Shown here: piece after piece, positions 26,499 through 34,708 of the stretch
How the letters are laid out: each line of letters starts with the position of its first letter
How positions within the stretch are numbered: the first letter of the stretch is position 1
The notes under the pieces: model-generated
What the model saw: only the letters and a program-made list of their open reading frames with translations
What the model was told of the DNA's origin: nothing
Databases searched by the model: none
NCBI GenBank assembly: GCA_944384725.1
Contig: CALWUJ010000006.1
Span: 1-64,000 of the forward strand
Source: an uncultured Agathobaculum sp.
GTDB lineage: Bacteria; Bacillota; Clostridia; Oscillospirales; Butyricicoccaceae
DNA: 64,000 nucleotides
Direction of reading: 5' to 3'
Program-made: the position numbers and the translations under genes

Positions 26499-26558
26499 GT
26501 ACTTTTTAACAAATAATAGTGACGCAAAATAGATGTTCAAACAAGAAAAAGTACAAAG

Positions 26559-26570
26559 ATTGTTAACAAT
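26559..26570. promoter_or_regulatory. Palindrome upstream of the PTS operon, candidate operator
   Basis: ATTGTTAACAAT is a perfect 12-base palindrome. A near copy, ATTGTAACAAT, occurs in front of nagA at 33504-33514. The 26499-26851 gap otherwise contains no gene. Confidence 0.4.
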
Positions 26571-26618
26571 TTAACCTGTTTTCGTGCATTTATCCTGCAC
26601 AGAAAGACGAAAATGTAC

Positions 26619-26647
26619 AGTGTCCTTGAGACAAAGACAAGTGTCCT
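26619..26647 (+). repeat. Direct repeat AGTGTCCT with 21-base phasing
   Basis: AGTGTCCT occurs at 26619-26626 and 26640-26647, exactly two helical turns apart. Such spacing is typical of tandem half-sites, but the distance to the -10 (about 80 bases) is large. Confidence 0.35.
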
Positions 26648-26675
26648 GTGCATTTTAGCTAAAATGACCAAATCA

Positions 26676-26733
26676 AAAATGCAAAAAAACAGATAAAAAG
26701 TGCAAATTCATTAAAACACTTTTCTGGTAGAAT
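26676..26733 (+). promoter_or_regulatory. Candidate activator half-sites and -10 of the amino-sugar PTS operon
   Basis: AAAATGCAAA (26676-26685) and AAAGTGCAAA (26697-26706) are direct repeats 21 bases apart. They end about 22 bases before the -10-like TAGAAT (26728-26733), where no good -35 exists. This geometry fits activation by an AraC-type protein, and the AraC gene at 32229-33404 is the obvious candidate. Confidence 0.5.
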
Positions 26734-26851
26734 GAAACTTGTAGTTTAGAGGATGCATTTTATTGTTCCCAGGTAAAATGTTTCCGCTTTGTGAAAGAGA
26801 GGGGAATTAGTCAACACGGCCAATGCAAATACTGGAGAAAGGGGAAGGAAA

Positions 26852-27328
26852 ATGCCAGATATTGTATTAACCAGAATCGACAACCGTTTGATCCATGGAC
26901 AGGTCGCAACCCAGTGGTGCGGCGTTGTCGGGGCCAACCTGCTGCTGGTTGCAAACGATGCTGTATCGACCGATGAGTTCCGTCAGGGCTTGATGAACAT
27001 GGCTGCGCCGTCCTATGCGCAGACCCGTTTCTTCTCTATCGAGAAGACCATCAATATCATCGGTAAAGCGTCGCCGAATCAGCACATCGCAATCATTTGC
27101 GAATCGCCGCAGGATGTCCTGAAATTGGTCGAGGGCGGTGTACCGATCAAAAAGGTGAACATTGGAAACATGCATATGGCGGATGGGAAACGTCAGGTTG
27201 CAACTTCTGTCGCAGTAGACGACAATGATGTAGCATGCTTTAAAAAGCTGCAGGAGCTGGGTGTGGAACTTGAGATTAAGCGAGTTCCGGATACGCCCGC
27301 GGAGAATATCGAAAAATTGTTCAAGTGA
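26852..27328 (+). CDS. agaV: PTS mannose/fructose/GalNAc-family IIB subunit
   Basis: A 158-residue cytoplasmic IIB protein of the mannose (PTS-Man) class. The RIDNRLIHGQV motif near the N-terminus holds the phosphohistidine (His15). It passes phosphate from IIA to the incoming sugar. It is the first gene of IIB-IIC-IID-unknown-IIA, and a galactosamine-type substrate is inferred from the AgaS, NagA and tagatose aldolase genes that follow. Confidence 0.88.
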   Translation: MPDIVLTRIDNRLIHGQVATQWCGVVGANLLLVANDAVSTDEFRQGLMNMAAPSYAQTRFFSIEKTINIIGKASPNQHIAIICESPQDVLKLVEGGVPIKKVNIGNMHMADGKRQVATSVAVDDNDVACFKKLQELGVELEIKRVPDTPAENIEKLFK

Positions 27329-27362
27329 TATTTACCCGAAAGCACCTGGAAAGGAGTAAGTA

Positions 27363-28187
27363 ATGGAAATTACCATCATCCAGGCGATCTTGGTCTTTGT
27401 AGTAGCCTTTATCATGGGTATTGACCAGTTCAGCTTCCTGGAATCTTTGTATCAGCCGATCTTTACCTGCCCGCTTATCGGTGCCATCCTTGGCAACTTT
27501 GAGCTCGGCGTAGTTGTCGGCGGTTCTTATCAGCTCGTTCAGATCGGTTCCATGCCGATCGGTGGCGCTCAGCCCCCCAATGCGATCCTCGGCGGCATCA
27601 TGGCTACCGTATTCGCGGTATCGCTGGGCATGGAAGCTACGCCGGAAGGCGTAGGCGCGGCACTTGGCCTTGCGATTCCGTTCGCAGTATTCGGCCAGTA
27701 CGCTGTAACCCTGACCTTCACCATCATGTCCGGTATGATGGCAAAGGCTGACCAGTGCGCGGAGAACGCGGACGTCAAGGGTATCCGCAACATCAACTTC
27801 ATGGAAATGGCTATTCTCGGCACCTTGTTTGGTCTGCTGGCAGTTGCTGGTCTGTACGGCGGCTCCGCTCTCGGCCAGACGTTGCAGAATTTCTCGTTCC
27901 AGTTCTCTTGGGTCATGGCAGGTCTCGACGCTGCCGGCGGCGCAATGAAGTTTGTAGGTTTCGCAATCCTGATGAAGGTTATGATGTCCAACGAGATGTG
28001 GGGCTTCCTGCTGGCCGGCTTTGCTATGGCTCTGCTGTGCGCTGCTAACGCTTCCACCTCTGGCGCGACCCTCATCCTGTGCGCATTCGTAGGCGCGGCG
28101 ATCGCGATCTATGACTTCTCGATCAACACGAAGATCAAGGCGAATGCTGGCGCTGGCAACATGGGAGGTGACTCGGATGGCATATAA
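27363..28187 (+). CDS. agaW: PTS mannose-family IIC subunit
   Basis: A 274-residue membrane subunit with about seven hydrophobic helices. It shows the mannose-class IIC pattern: the GIDQFSFLESLYQP segment, GNFELGVVVGGSYQLVQIG, and PPNAILGGI. Together with IID it forms the translocation path. It overlaps the IID start by 11 bases. Confidence 0.88.
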   Translation: MEITIIQAILVFVVAFIMGIDQFSFLESLYQPIFTCPLIGAILGNFELGVVVGGSYQLVQIGSMPIGGAQPPNAILGGIMATVFAVSLGMEATPEGVGAALGLAIPFAVFGQYAVTLTFTIMSGMMAKADQCAENADVKGIRNINFMEMAILGTLFGLLAVAGLYGGSALGQTLQNFSFQFSWVMAGLDAAGGAMKFVGFAILMKVMMSNEMWGFLLAGFAMALLCAANASTSGATLILCAFVGAAIAIYDFSINTKIKANAGAGNMGGDSDGI

Positions 28188-29178
28188 TATTCCCGAGAAG
28201 TATCAGGATCTGACCCCTGCACCGCAGGTTGATAAAAAGACCCTGAATAAGATGGTTTGGCTGTCCTGCTTCCTGCAGGCATCCTTCAACTACGAGAGAA
28301 TGCAGGCTTGTGGCTGGCTGTGGGGCATGCTCCCGGGCCTTCAGAAGATCCACACCAATAAGGAAGACCTCAAGGCTTCCATGGCACATAACCTGGACTT
28401 CCTGAACACCCACCCGTTCCTCGTAACGTTCGTAATGGGCATCGTGCTTTCGCTTGAGCAGAACAAGGCTGACACCCAGACGATCCGTTCTGTACGTATT
28501 TCCGCTGCCGGCCCGCTTGGCGGTATCGGCGACGCACTGTTCTGGCTGACGCTGGTTCCGATCACCGCAGGTTTGACCGCGAATATCGCCCTGCAGGGCA
28601 ATTTCCTCGGCGCAATCCTGTTCCTGATCATCTTTAACGCAGTACAGTTTGCAGTTCGTTTCGGCCTGATGTACTGGTCTTATGGCCTTGGTACTAAGGC
28701 GGTTACCATGCTGACCTCGAGCGCGAAGGAGTTCACCCGTGCGGCGTCCATCCTCGGCGTATTCGTAGTTGGCGGTCTGATTGCGAACTACGGCGGCACC
28801 ACCGTCCGTATGATCGTTGGCGACACCCAGATCAACATTCAGGGTCTGCTGGACGGCATTCTGCCGAAGCTGATCCCGCTGCTGATTACCCTCGGCCTGT
28901 ACGTCCTCATCAAGAAGGGCTGGACGCCTGTTAAGTGCATCCTGCTCATTCTGGCTTGTGGTATCGTAGGCTGTGCGTTCGGCATCTGGACTGGTAACTC
29001 TCAGGCAATGGATGCAGACGGCAACACCATCCCCGGCGGCTACACCCCGCTGGTTGAGTGGTACGATTATCCGGAACCCGCTCCGGCTGAAAAGACCGGT
29101 CAGCAGGCTTGGGATGCTCTGACCTCGGTTGTTACCGAGCTGCAGGGTGCTGGTGTAACGGTTACTATGCCCGAATAA
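28177..29178 (+). CDS. agaE: PTS mannose-family IID subunit
   Basis: A 333-residue IID subunit. Typical blocks are the QASFNYERMQACGW segment, LEFLNTHPF-like LDFLNTHPFLVTFVMG, and GPLGGIGDALFW. The C-terminal half has several membrane helices. A codon further upstream is open, but ATG 28177 follows GGGAGGTG inside the IIC gene. Confidence 0.9.
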   Translation: MAYNIPEKYQDLTPAPQVDKKTLNKMVWLSCFLQASFNYERMQACGWLWGMLPGLQKIHTNKEDLKASMAHNLDFLNTHPFLVTFVMGIVLSLEQNKADTQTIRSVRISAAGPLGGIGDALFWLTLVPITAGLTANIALQGNFLGAILFLIIFNAVQFAVRFGLMYWSYGLGTKAVTMLTSSAKEFTRAASILGVFVVGGLIANYGGTTVRMIVGDTQINIQGLLDGILPKLIPLLITLGLYVLIKKGWTPVKCILLILACGIVGCAFGIWTGNSQAMDADGNTIPGGYTPLVEWYDYPEPAPAEKTGQQAWDALTSVVTELQGAGVTVTMPE

Positions 29179-29222
29179 AATAGAACAGTTTGTCGGAGTG
29201 TGTGCTTCGGCAAGATAAAGCG

Positions 29223-29259
29223 ATAGGGGGAGATGGCGATTGGGATCATTTCCCCCTAT
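29223..29259 (+). repeat. Hairpin between IID and the next gene
   Basis: A perfect 9-bp stem (ATAGGGGGA at 29223-29231 with TCCCCCTAT at 29251-29259) has a 19-base loop and no T run. It may stabilise or process the operon mRNA after the IID gene. Confidence 0.5.
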
Positions 29260-29289
29260 TGATTGAAATGAAAGAAATCAGGTGTTTGT

Positions 29290-29985
29290 GTGAGTGGAAT
29301 AACAGCGGCGGTCATTTTTCTTCTGTTTGCGTGCTATCTGGGCATTCAGGTGTTCAAGAATTTCCAGCTTCGGCAGTTGAATGTCAGCCTAAAAGCAAAG
29401 GATTACGAAACGGTGGAAAAGCTGGCGGATATGTCGATGACCCGCAAGCTGCTGGGAGATTATACCTGCGATTTGTACAAGCTGCGTGCACTGTATCTTG
29501 CTCAGGATACCGCACATTTTGAAGAAATGCTGCAGCATATGATTGCGGCAACGTACAAAAATCCCGCGGATAAAAAGAGCTTTCTGGAACAGTATTTCCA
29601 TACTTTTCTGCTCAAGGAAAATCAGAAATACGCAGATTGGCTGCTCGAAGCGATCCGACAGAGCGGAGATGAGAAGCTCATACGCTACACCGAACAGGCC
29701 TATGAGGTTATATTCAATAAGCGCACCGATCTGATTGAGACAATGGACGCGCAGATCGATGCCAAGCAGTATTATGGGTTCCCACTGGGTGTTGTCCTGT
29801 TCATGATTGGCAAACAATATGAATATCTGGGCGATGAGGAGAACGCGGGGTCGTATTACCGGAGTGCGAAGGTATGCTTCCATCCAAAAGCGCTCTATAT
29901 TCCGGTGATTCGGGAAAACCTCAAGCGGCTGGGACAGCCCGAGGACATTCAGGAGGGAATGCGTGCGCAGTCGCGCCGCCGTTAA
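29290..29985 (+). CDS. Unknown membrane-anchored protein with TPR-like helices, inside the PTS operon
   Basis: A 231-residue protein I do not recognise. Residues about 4-20 form one membrane helix, so the rest is probably cytoplasmic and tethered to the membrane. The body is all-helical, with repeated A/L/Y spacing such as YEVIF, GKQYEYLGDEENAGSYYRSAKVCF, which looks like tetratricopeptide repeats. The start is GTG at 29290, after AGGTG. It sits between IID and IIA, so it might scaffold the EII complex or sense its state. It might also be unrelated to the PTS. Confidence 0.75.
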   Translation: MSGITAAVIFLLFACYLGIQVFKNFQLRQLNVSLKAKDYETVEKLADMSMTRKLLGDYTCDLYKLRALYLAQDTAHFEEMLQHMIAATYKNPADKKSFLEQYFHTFLLKENQKYADWLLEAIRQSGDEKLIRYTEQAYEVIFNKRTDLIETMDAQIDAKQYYGFPLGVVLFMIGKQYEYLGDEENAGSYYRSAKVCFHPKALYIPVIRENLKRLGQPEDIQEGMRAQSRRR

Positions 29986-30022
29986 GCGTTCAACCAACAT
30001 GATGGAGAATAGGAGAAGAACA

Positions 30023-30451
30023 ATGATTGGATTACTGGTAACTGGACATGCGAATTTCGGTTCCGGACTGACGAGCTCGCTGAATTTGATTGCAGGTGAG
30101 CAGGAAAACTATAAGTATGTAGATTTTCTGCCGGAGTACAGCCTGGAAGATCTGTCGCGGGAGCTGTCTAAGGCGATGGATGAACTGAAGGATTGCGAAG
30201 GCATTTTGGTATTCTCCGACCTGCCGGGCGGCACTCCGTTTAAGACGGCGGTTGAAGTAGGTTTTCCGCGCGGCAATGTAAATGTTATCGCGGGCACCAA
30301 CCTGCCGATGATGGTGGAGATCGCCATGTCGCGCAAATTCATTGATGATCTGGAGACTCTGACGCAGTCTGCGCTGGAAACCGGCAAAGAGCAGATTGTT
30401 AAATACGAATTCAAGAAGGTTGAGCAGCAGGAGTCGGATGACGGTATCTGA
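30023..30451 (+). CDS. agaF: PTS mannose-family IIA subunit
   Basis: A 142-residue IIA protein. The N-terminal VTGHANFGSGL motif contains the phosphohistidine His9, and FSDLPGGTPFK is the second family block. It takes phosphate from HPr. The in-frame codons upstream lie within the preceding gene; ATG 30023 follows AGGAGAAG. IIA as a separate gene after the unknown protein is the less usual order. Confidence 0.9.
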   Translation: MIGLLVTGHANFGSGLTSSLNLIAGEQENYKYVDFLPEYSLEDLSRELSKAMDELKDCEGILVFSDLPGGTPFKTAVEVGFPRGNVNVIAGTNLPMMVEIAMSRKFIDDLETLTQSALETGKEQIVKYEFKKVEQQESDDGI

Positions 30452-30566
30452 TTGATACGGTTCGATAGGATATTTGCTTCTACCTTACACACATAAAAAC
30501 ATTTTGGGTCATGACCTGCCGTGCGAATGAAAAACGCAGGGCGGGCCCGAAAGGAGAAAAAGGAAA

Positions 30567-31748
30567 ATGAACAAGATTTTTGATGTCACTGCGGATAAGA
30601 TGCAGGAGACCATGTCCACCTTTACGCTCAATGAGATCTATCAGCAGCCGGCAACCTGGAAAAAGACCTGCGCGCAGATCAAGGAGCATAAGGATGAGCT
30701 GAAGAAGTTTATCGATCAGGTAATCACCTGTGAGGACTTTGACGTGATCCTGACCGGTGCCGGCACCAGCGAGTTTGTTGGCAACGCACTGTTCCCGGCG
30801 CTGACCAGCAAGCTGAACTACAAGGTAAAGTCCTATGGCACGACCGATCTCGTTGCAACGCCTGAGGCATACCTGTCCCGCACCAAGCCCACGCTGCTTA
30901 TCAGCTTCGGCCGTTCCGGCAATTCGCCGGAGTCCGTCGGCGCGATTGATGTTGCGGAGGCGGTTTGCGACAACATTCATCACCTGTTTGTGACCTGCAA
31001 CAAGGATGGTGCGCTGTCCAAGCGTGCAGCTACTACCGGCAACTGCTACGCAATCAACCTGACCGACGAAACCCATGACCAGAGCTTTGCTATGACTTCG
31101 AGCTTCTCGAACATGTATCTGGCAACCCTGCTCTGCTTCCATCTGGATGATCTGGACGAGACGATCGCCAAGGTCGAAAAGATTATGGCGACTGGTCAGG
31201 CTTTCCTGGACAACAAGTACGGCATTGCACAGAAGATCGTTGATGAATACGATTTCAACCGCATTGTATATCTGGGCAGCAACTGCCTGAAGGGCATTGC
31301 GCAGGAGTCTGCGCTGAAGATGCTGGAGCTGACCGCAGGCCGCGTTGTCACCATGTATGATACGCCGCTTGGCTTCCGTCATGGCCCTAAGTCTATCATT
31401 GATGACAACACCATCACGGTGGTTTACCTGAGCGACAACGCTTACACCCGTCAGTACGAGATCGACCTGATCAAGGAGATGAGCGGCCAGCGCAAGGGCA
31501 ACAAGATCGTTGCTGTCATGAGCAAGGCAGATGATGCGGTTGCAGCACTGGTAGATTACACCGTAGTGTATGATCAGGAAGGCGAGAACGAAAACGCGCT
31601 GCTCGGTCTGGATTATATTCTGTTCGCGCAGACGCTGGCTGTTCTCAAGTCTCTGTCGATGGGCATTACGCCGGACAATCCGTGCCCGACCGGCGAGGTA
31701 AACCGTGTTGTTAAGGGCGTTACGCTATACCCCTACACCAGAGCGTAA
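30567..31748 (+). CDS. agaS: SIS-domain sugar-phosphate isomerase/deaminase, AgaS-like
   Basis: A 393-residue protein with two SIS domains (about 45-190 and 220-360). It has the GAGTSEFVG phosphosugar loop and the SFGRSGNSPES motif, a pattern seen in AgaS. AgaS converts galactosamine-6-phosphate to tagatose-6-phosphate and ammonia. The GlmS glutaminase domain is absent. The substrate is inferred from the PTS, NagA and KbaY/KbaZ genes around it. A terminator follows at 31843. Confidence 0.82.
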   Translation: MNKIFDVTADKMQETMSTFTLNEIYQQPATWKKTCAQIKEHKDELKKFIDQVITCEDFDVILTGAGTSEFVGNALFPALTSKLNYKVKSYGTTDLVATPEAYLSRTKPTLLISFGRSGNSPESVGAIDVAEAVCDNIHHLFVTCNKDGALSKRAATTGNCYAINLTDETHDQSFAMTSSFSNMYLATLLCFHLDDLDETIAKVEKIMATGQAFLDNKYGIAQKIVDEYDFNRIVYLGSNCLKGIAQESALKMLELTAGRVVTMYDTPLGFRHGPKSIIDDNTITVVYLSDNAYTRQYEIDLIKEMSGQRKGNKIVAVMSKADDAVAALVDYTVVYDQEGENENALLGLDYILFAQTLAVLKSLSMGITPDNPCPTGEVNRVVKGVTLYPYTRA

Positions 31749-31842
31749 AAGCGGTTTTATAAGCAAAAAGCATAGCGGCAATATCCTGTGCATACAGAGA
31801 TAGATGCGCTGCATGCTTTCGCCCGTGCGGCATGGGCAAAGA

Positions 31843-31870
31843 AAACGGGGCGGCCGCAGCCGCCCCGTTT
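31843..31870 (+). terminator. Terminator after agaS
   Basis: A perfect 12-bp GC-rich stem (31843-31854 with 31859-31870) with a four-base loop ends in TTT, then GCATTTG. The T run is short, so efficiency is uncertain. Confidence 0.65.
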
Positions 31871-31928
31871 GCATTTGTCCATCGTGCCATATGGGAATGA
31901 TACCAAATGCGAGGAGTTTAAAAACAAT

Positions 31929-32204
31929 ATGAATTGGGAAGTAATCCTGTGGACCTGTGTAACCATTGCCGTGCTGCTGATCGTAGTGGCGTTGGCCGTT
32001 TCCATCATGTCGGCGCGCAATATGCGCAAGAGCCGGGAGCGGATGGCGCAGCTGCAATCGGATATCAAGGTTGGTGCGTCGATCATGTTTGGCGGCGGCA
32101 TCTTCGGCAAGATTGTAAAGATCAAGGATGACCTGATTGATGTGGAAGTCAGCAAGGGTGTCGTCATCCAGATTTCCCGTTACGCCATTCAGACAGTGGA
32201 GTAA
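31929..32204 (+). CDS. yajC: YajC-family preprotein translocase subunit
   Basis: A 91-residue protein with one N-terminal membrane helix (about residues 5-28), then the conserved YajC region: KSRERMAQLQSDIKVG, GGIFGKIVKI and VEVSKGVVIQISRYAI. YajC associates with SecDF. It is normally near secDF/tgt, and its place after the amino-sugar operon is unusual. The upstream terminator suggests its own promoter. AGGAG lies 12 bases before the ATG. Confidence 0.85.
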   Translation: MNWEVILWTCVTIAVLLIVVALAVSIMSARNMRKSRERMAQLQSDIKVGASIMFGGGIFGKIVKIKDDLIDVEVSKGVVIQISRYAIQTVE

Positions 32205-32228
32205 AGTCGTGGTATGATGGCGAGGCGG

Positions 32229-33404
32229 TCAGTTATTCTCGCTGGCCGCAATTTCCTTTGCGTATTCACTGGGAGAAAGATCAAAGTATTTTTTGAACAG
32301 CCGGGAGAAATAGTGGATGGAGCTGAAGCCAAGCATATCCGCGATTTCGCTGATGGTATACTGGTTTTCCCGGATCAGCTCCTTGCTTTTTTGCAGCTTG
32401 ATATTGAGCAAATAGCTTTTCGGGGAATTATGCAGATACATCTTGAACAATGCCTGTAAAGAGGTGCGGGACATAAAGAATTTGTGACAGATCTGTTCAA
32501 TCGTGATCGGTTCCGTCACTTTCTGCTCCATGTATGCCAGAATCTGCTGCAACAGGTCGCTCTGTGAATTCTGGTTGAGGCTGAGCAGACTGTGCTCTTC
32601 TTCCAACTCATTGCAAAGCAGGCACAGACGGGTGATGGTTTCCTGCAAGTGGCAAAGCATCAGCGTCTGCGCATGCGGTGTGTGCATGGTGGTGTCCTCA
32701 ATCATTTTGTAGAGCGCATCCCGCAGACCGTTGGTGCAATGAAAGACATGCCCCAGCAAAATCTGTGATTCGGAAAGCTCCATATCAAAAGATACGGATA
32801 AGTAGTTGCAGGCACTGTCCTTTTGAAGCCGTTTGGCGTGTTCGCTGTCCGGCTTACACAGGATAAGATCGCCCGCAGACAGTGTGCAGATCGTGTCGGC
32901 GAAGGTTACGGTCAGTGTGCCGTTGTGCACATAAAGCAGTTCGTAATATGCATGACCCGCGCGGTTGAAGCAATAGGCATTCTCTTCGGTGAAGTAATAG
33001 TAATCCAGAATTTCCAGCACATTGAACCGGACCGGCTGGAGCTGAAAGGTGAACGGCTCAGGCAAATTGAGCTTGGTATGGCGGCTTTCCGGTGCGAGCA
33101 GATAATAGGCTGCTTCATCGGATACCGGCAAAATATTGAAGCAAACGCCGGGATGGATTTTCAGGTAATGGTGGATGGGAAAGGTTTTCAGATCAACAGG
33201 ATCGGGCTGGGAGCCTACCACGATAGAAGCCAGTCCGCTGATCAATTCAATATACACTTCGCAAGGGAAGCAGAAAAGCTGCTCCATTGTTTTGGTATGC
33301 GTAAGAAACTGCATACAGGCAAGATGGTGTTCCTCCAAATCGATCGGTTCATAATAAATCGATCCGAATTCGAGAAAACTGTCATAAAAGGCTTGATTAT
33401 TCAT
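32229..33404 (-). CDS. AraC-family transcriptional regulator
   Basis: A 391-residue regulator. The N-terminal part up to about residue 130 is unassigned. A cupin-like segment follows near residues 150-215 (YELLYVHNGTLTVTFADTICTLSAGD pattern). The C-terminal 100 residues form the double helix-turn-helix with SRTSLQALFKMYLHNSP and the IADMLGFSSIHYFSRLFKKYFDLSPSEYA pattern. It lies between the PTS operon and nagA, replacing the DeoR-type AgaR seen in other bacteria. It probably controls the cluster, as its promoter region shares motifs with the PTS and kbaZ regions. Confidence 0.88.
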   Translation of the reverse strand: MNNQAFYDSFLEFGSIYYEPIDLEEHHLACMQFLTHTKTMEQLFCFPCEVYIELISGLASIVVGSQPDPVDLKTFPIHHYLKIHPGVCFNILPVSDEAAYYLLAPESRHTKLNLPEPFTFQLQPVRFNVLEILDYYYFTEENAYCFNRAGHAYYELLYVHNGTLTVTFADTICTLSAGDLILCKPDSEHAKRLQKDSACNYLSVSFDMELSESQILLGHVFHCTNGLRDALYKMIEDTTMHTPHAQTLMLCHLQETITRLCLLCNELEEEHSLLSLNQNSQSDLLQQILAYMEQKVTEPITIEQICHKFFMSRTSLQALFKMYLHNSPKSYLLNIKLQKSKELIRENQYTISEIADMLGFSSIHYFSRLFKKYFDLSPSEYAKEIAASENN

Positions 33405-33464
33405 GGCAAATCCCCTATTGTCTGATGCTTTGCATATCTTGCAGTAAGTACAAATCTAATTTCT

Positions 33465-33493
33465 ATTTTAGTATATTTTTGAGGTAATTGCAA
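33465..33493 (-). promoter_or_regulatory. Promoter of the AraC-family gene
   Basis: On the minus strand TTGCAA (33493-33488) and TAAAAT (33470-33465) are 17 bases apart, 60 bases upstream of the regulator start. Confidence 0.6.
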
Positions 33494-33503
33494 GCATACC
33501 TGT

Positions 33504-33514
33504 ATTGTAACAAT
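33504..33514. promoter_or_regulatory. ATTGTAACAAT repeat before nagA, candidate operator
   Basis: This near-palindrome shares both half-sites with ATTGTTAACAAT at 26559-26570, upstream of the PTS operon. It overlaps the region where a -10 for nagA would lie. Confidence 0.4.
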
Positions 33515-33562
33515 AGAAACCTTGCTGGAAAAGCGCAGCAATAGGATAGCAGGAGGAGAAAA

Positions 33563-34708
33563 ATGATTATTCAAAGTAAAAAGGTTTGGTTTGCCGATCA
33601 GTTTGTCGCGGCGCAGGTCGAGATGGAAGATGGAAAGATCGCCGGTGTCTATCCGTATGGCACCAAGCCGGTTGATAAGGATTACGGCAGCGAACGCATT
33701 CTGCCGGGCTTTATCGATGTGCATTGTCACGGTGCTTATGGTTTTGACACCAATGATGCGGAAGAAGAAGGTCTGCGTTACTGGACACGCCACATTGTAG
33801 AGGAAGGCGTAACCGCATTTCTGCCGACCACGATTACCCAGAGCGAGCAGGTGCTGACCGCGGCGCTCAAGAATGTGGCCAAGGTAGTTGCCGACGGCTA
33901 TGAGGGTGCGGAAATTCTGGGCGCGCATTTTGAAGGACCTTATCTGGATATGGTCTACAAGGGAGCGCAGCCGGAGCAGCACATTGTGAAGCCTACGGTA
34001 GAGCAATTCAAGAAGTATCAGGAAGCGGCCAACGGTCTGATTAAGTATATTACCATGGCGACCGAAACCGATGAGGATTTTGCACTGACCCGGTATTGCG
34101 CGGCAAATGGCGTGGTGGTCAGCATCGGTCATTCTGCTGCGACCTATGAGCAGGCCGTGATGGCGGTTGCAAATGGTGCGCGCACCATGACCCATGTTTA
34201 TAACGGCATGACGCCGTTTAACCACCGTGCAAACGGTCTGGTCGGTGCGGCTTACCGCATCCGCAGCATGTACGGTGAGATCATCTGCGACGGAAACCAC
34301 TCCACGCTGGCCGCCCTCAATCAGTTCTTCCATGAAAAGGGCGCGGACTATGCGGTATTGGTCACCGATGCACTGATGGCAAAGGGCAAGCCGATCGGCT
34401 CGAAGTTCTTGTTTGGTGGCAACGAAATCGAGATTTATCCGGATGGCAGTGCGCACCTGACCTCGACCGGTGGTCTGGCAGGTTCGACGTTGTGCGTCAA
34501 TAAGGGTCTGCGTATCCTGATCGAAGAGGCTCAGGTACCGGTCAGCACGGCGATCAACGCCTGCACCAAGAACCCGGCGGCTTGCTTGGGTATCGAGGAT
34601 CGTAAGGGTTCGATCAAGGTTGGCTTGGATGCTGATCTGGTGGTTCTTGACCGCGACTACAATGTGCTCCAGACCTATTGCAAGGGAAAAGGAATGTTAG
34701 ATGAGTAA
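33563..34708 (+). CDS. nagA: N-acetylglucosamine/galactosamine-6-phosphate deacetylase
   Basis: A 381-residue amidohydrolase of the NagA/AgaA group. Motifs include PGFIDVHCHG, the HFEGPYLD metal glutamate, the SIGHSAA histidine, THVYNGM and VTDALMAKG. It removes the acetyl group from amino-sugar phosphates. Sequence alone does not separate GlcNAc-6-P from GalNAc-6-P, but the tagatose aldolase genes point to the latter. AGGAGGAG precedes the ATG. The next gene overlaps its 3' end by eight bases. Confidence 0.92.
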   Translation: MIIQSKKVWFADQFVAAQVEMEDGKIAGVYPYGTKPVDKDYGSERILPGFIDVHCHGAYGFDTNDAEEEGLRYWTRHIVEEGVTAFLPTTITQSEQVLTAALKNVAKVVADGYEGAEILGAHFEGPYLDMVYKGAQPEQHIVKPTVEQFKKYQEAANGLIKYITMATETDEDFALTRYCAANGVVVSIGHSAATYEQAVMAVANGARTMTHVYNGMTPFNHRANGLVGAAYRIRSMYGEIICDGNHSTLAALNQFFHEKGADYAVLVTDALMAKGKPIGSKFLFGGNEIEIYPDGSAHLTSTGGLAGSTLCVNKGLRILIEEAQVPVSTAINACTKNPAACLGIEDRKGSIKVGLDADLVVLDRDYNVLQTYCKGKGMLDE

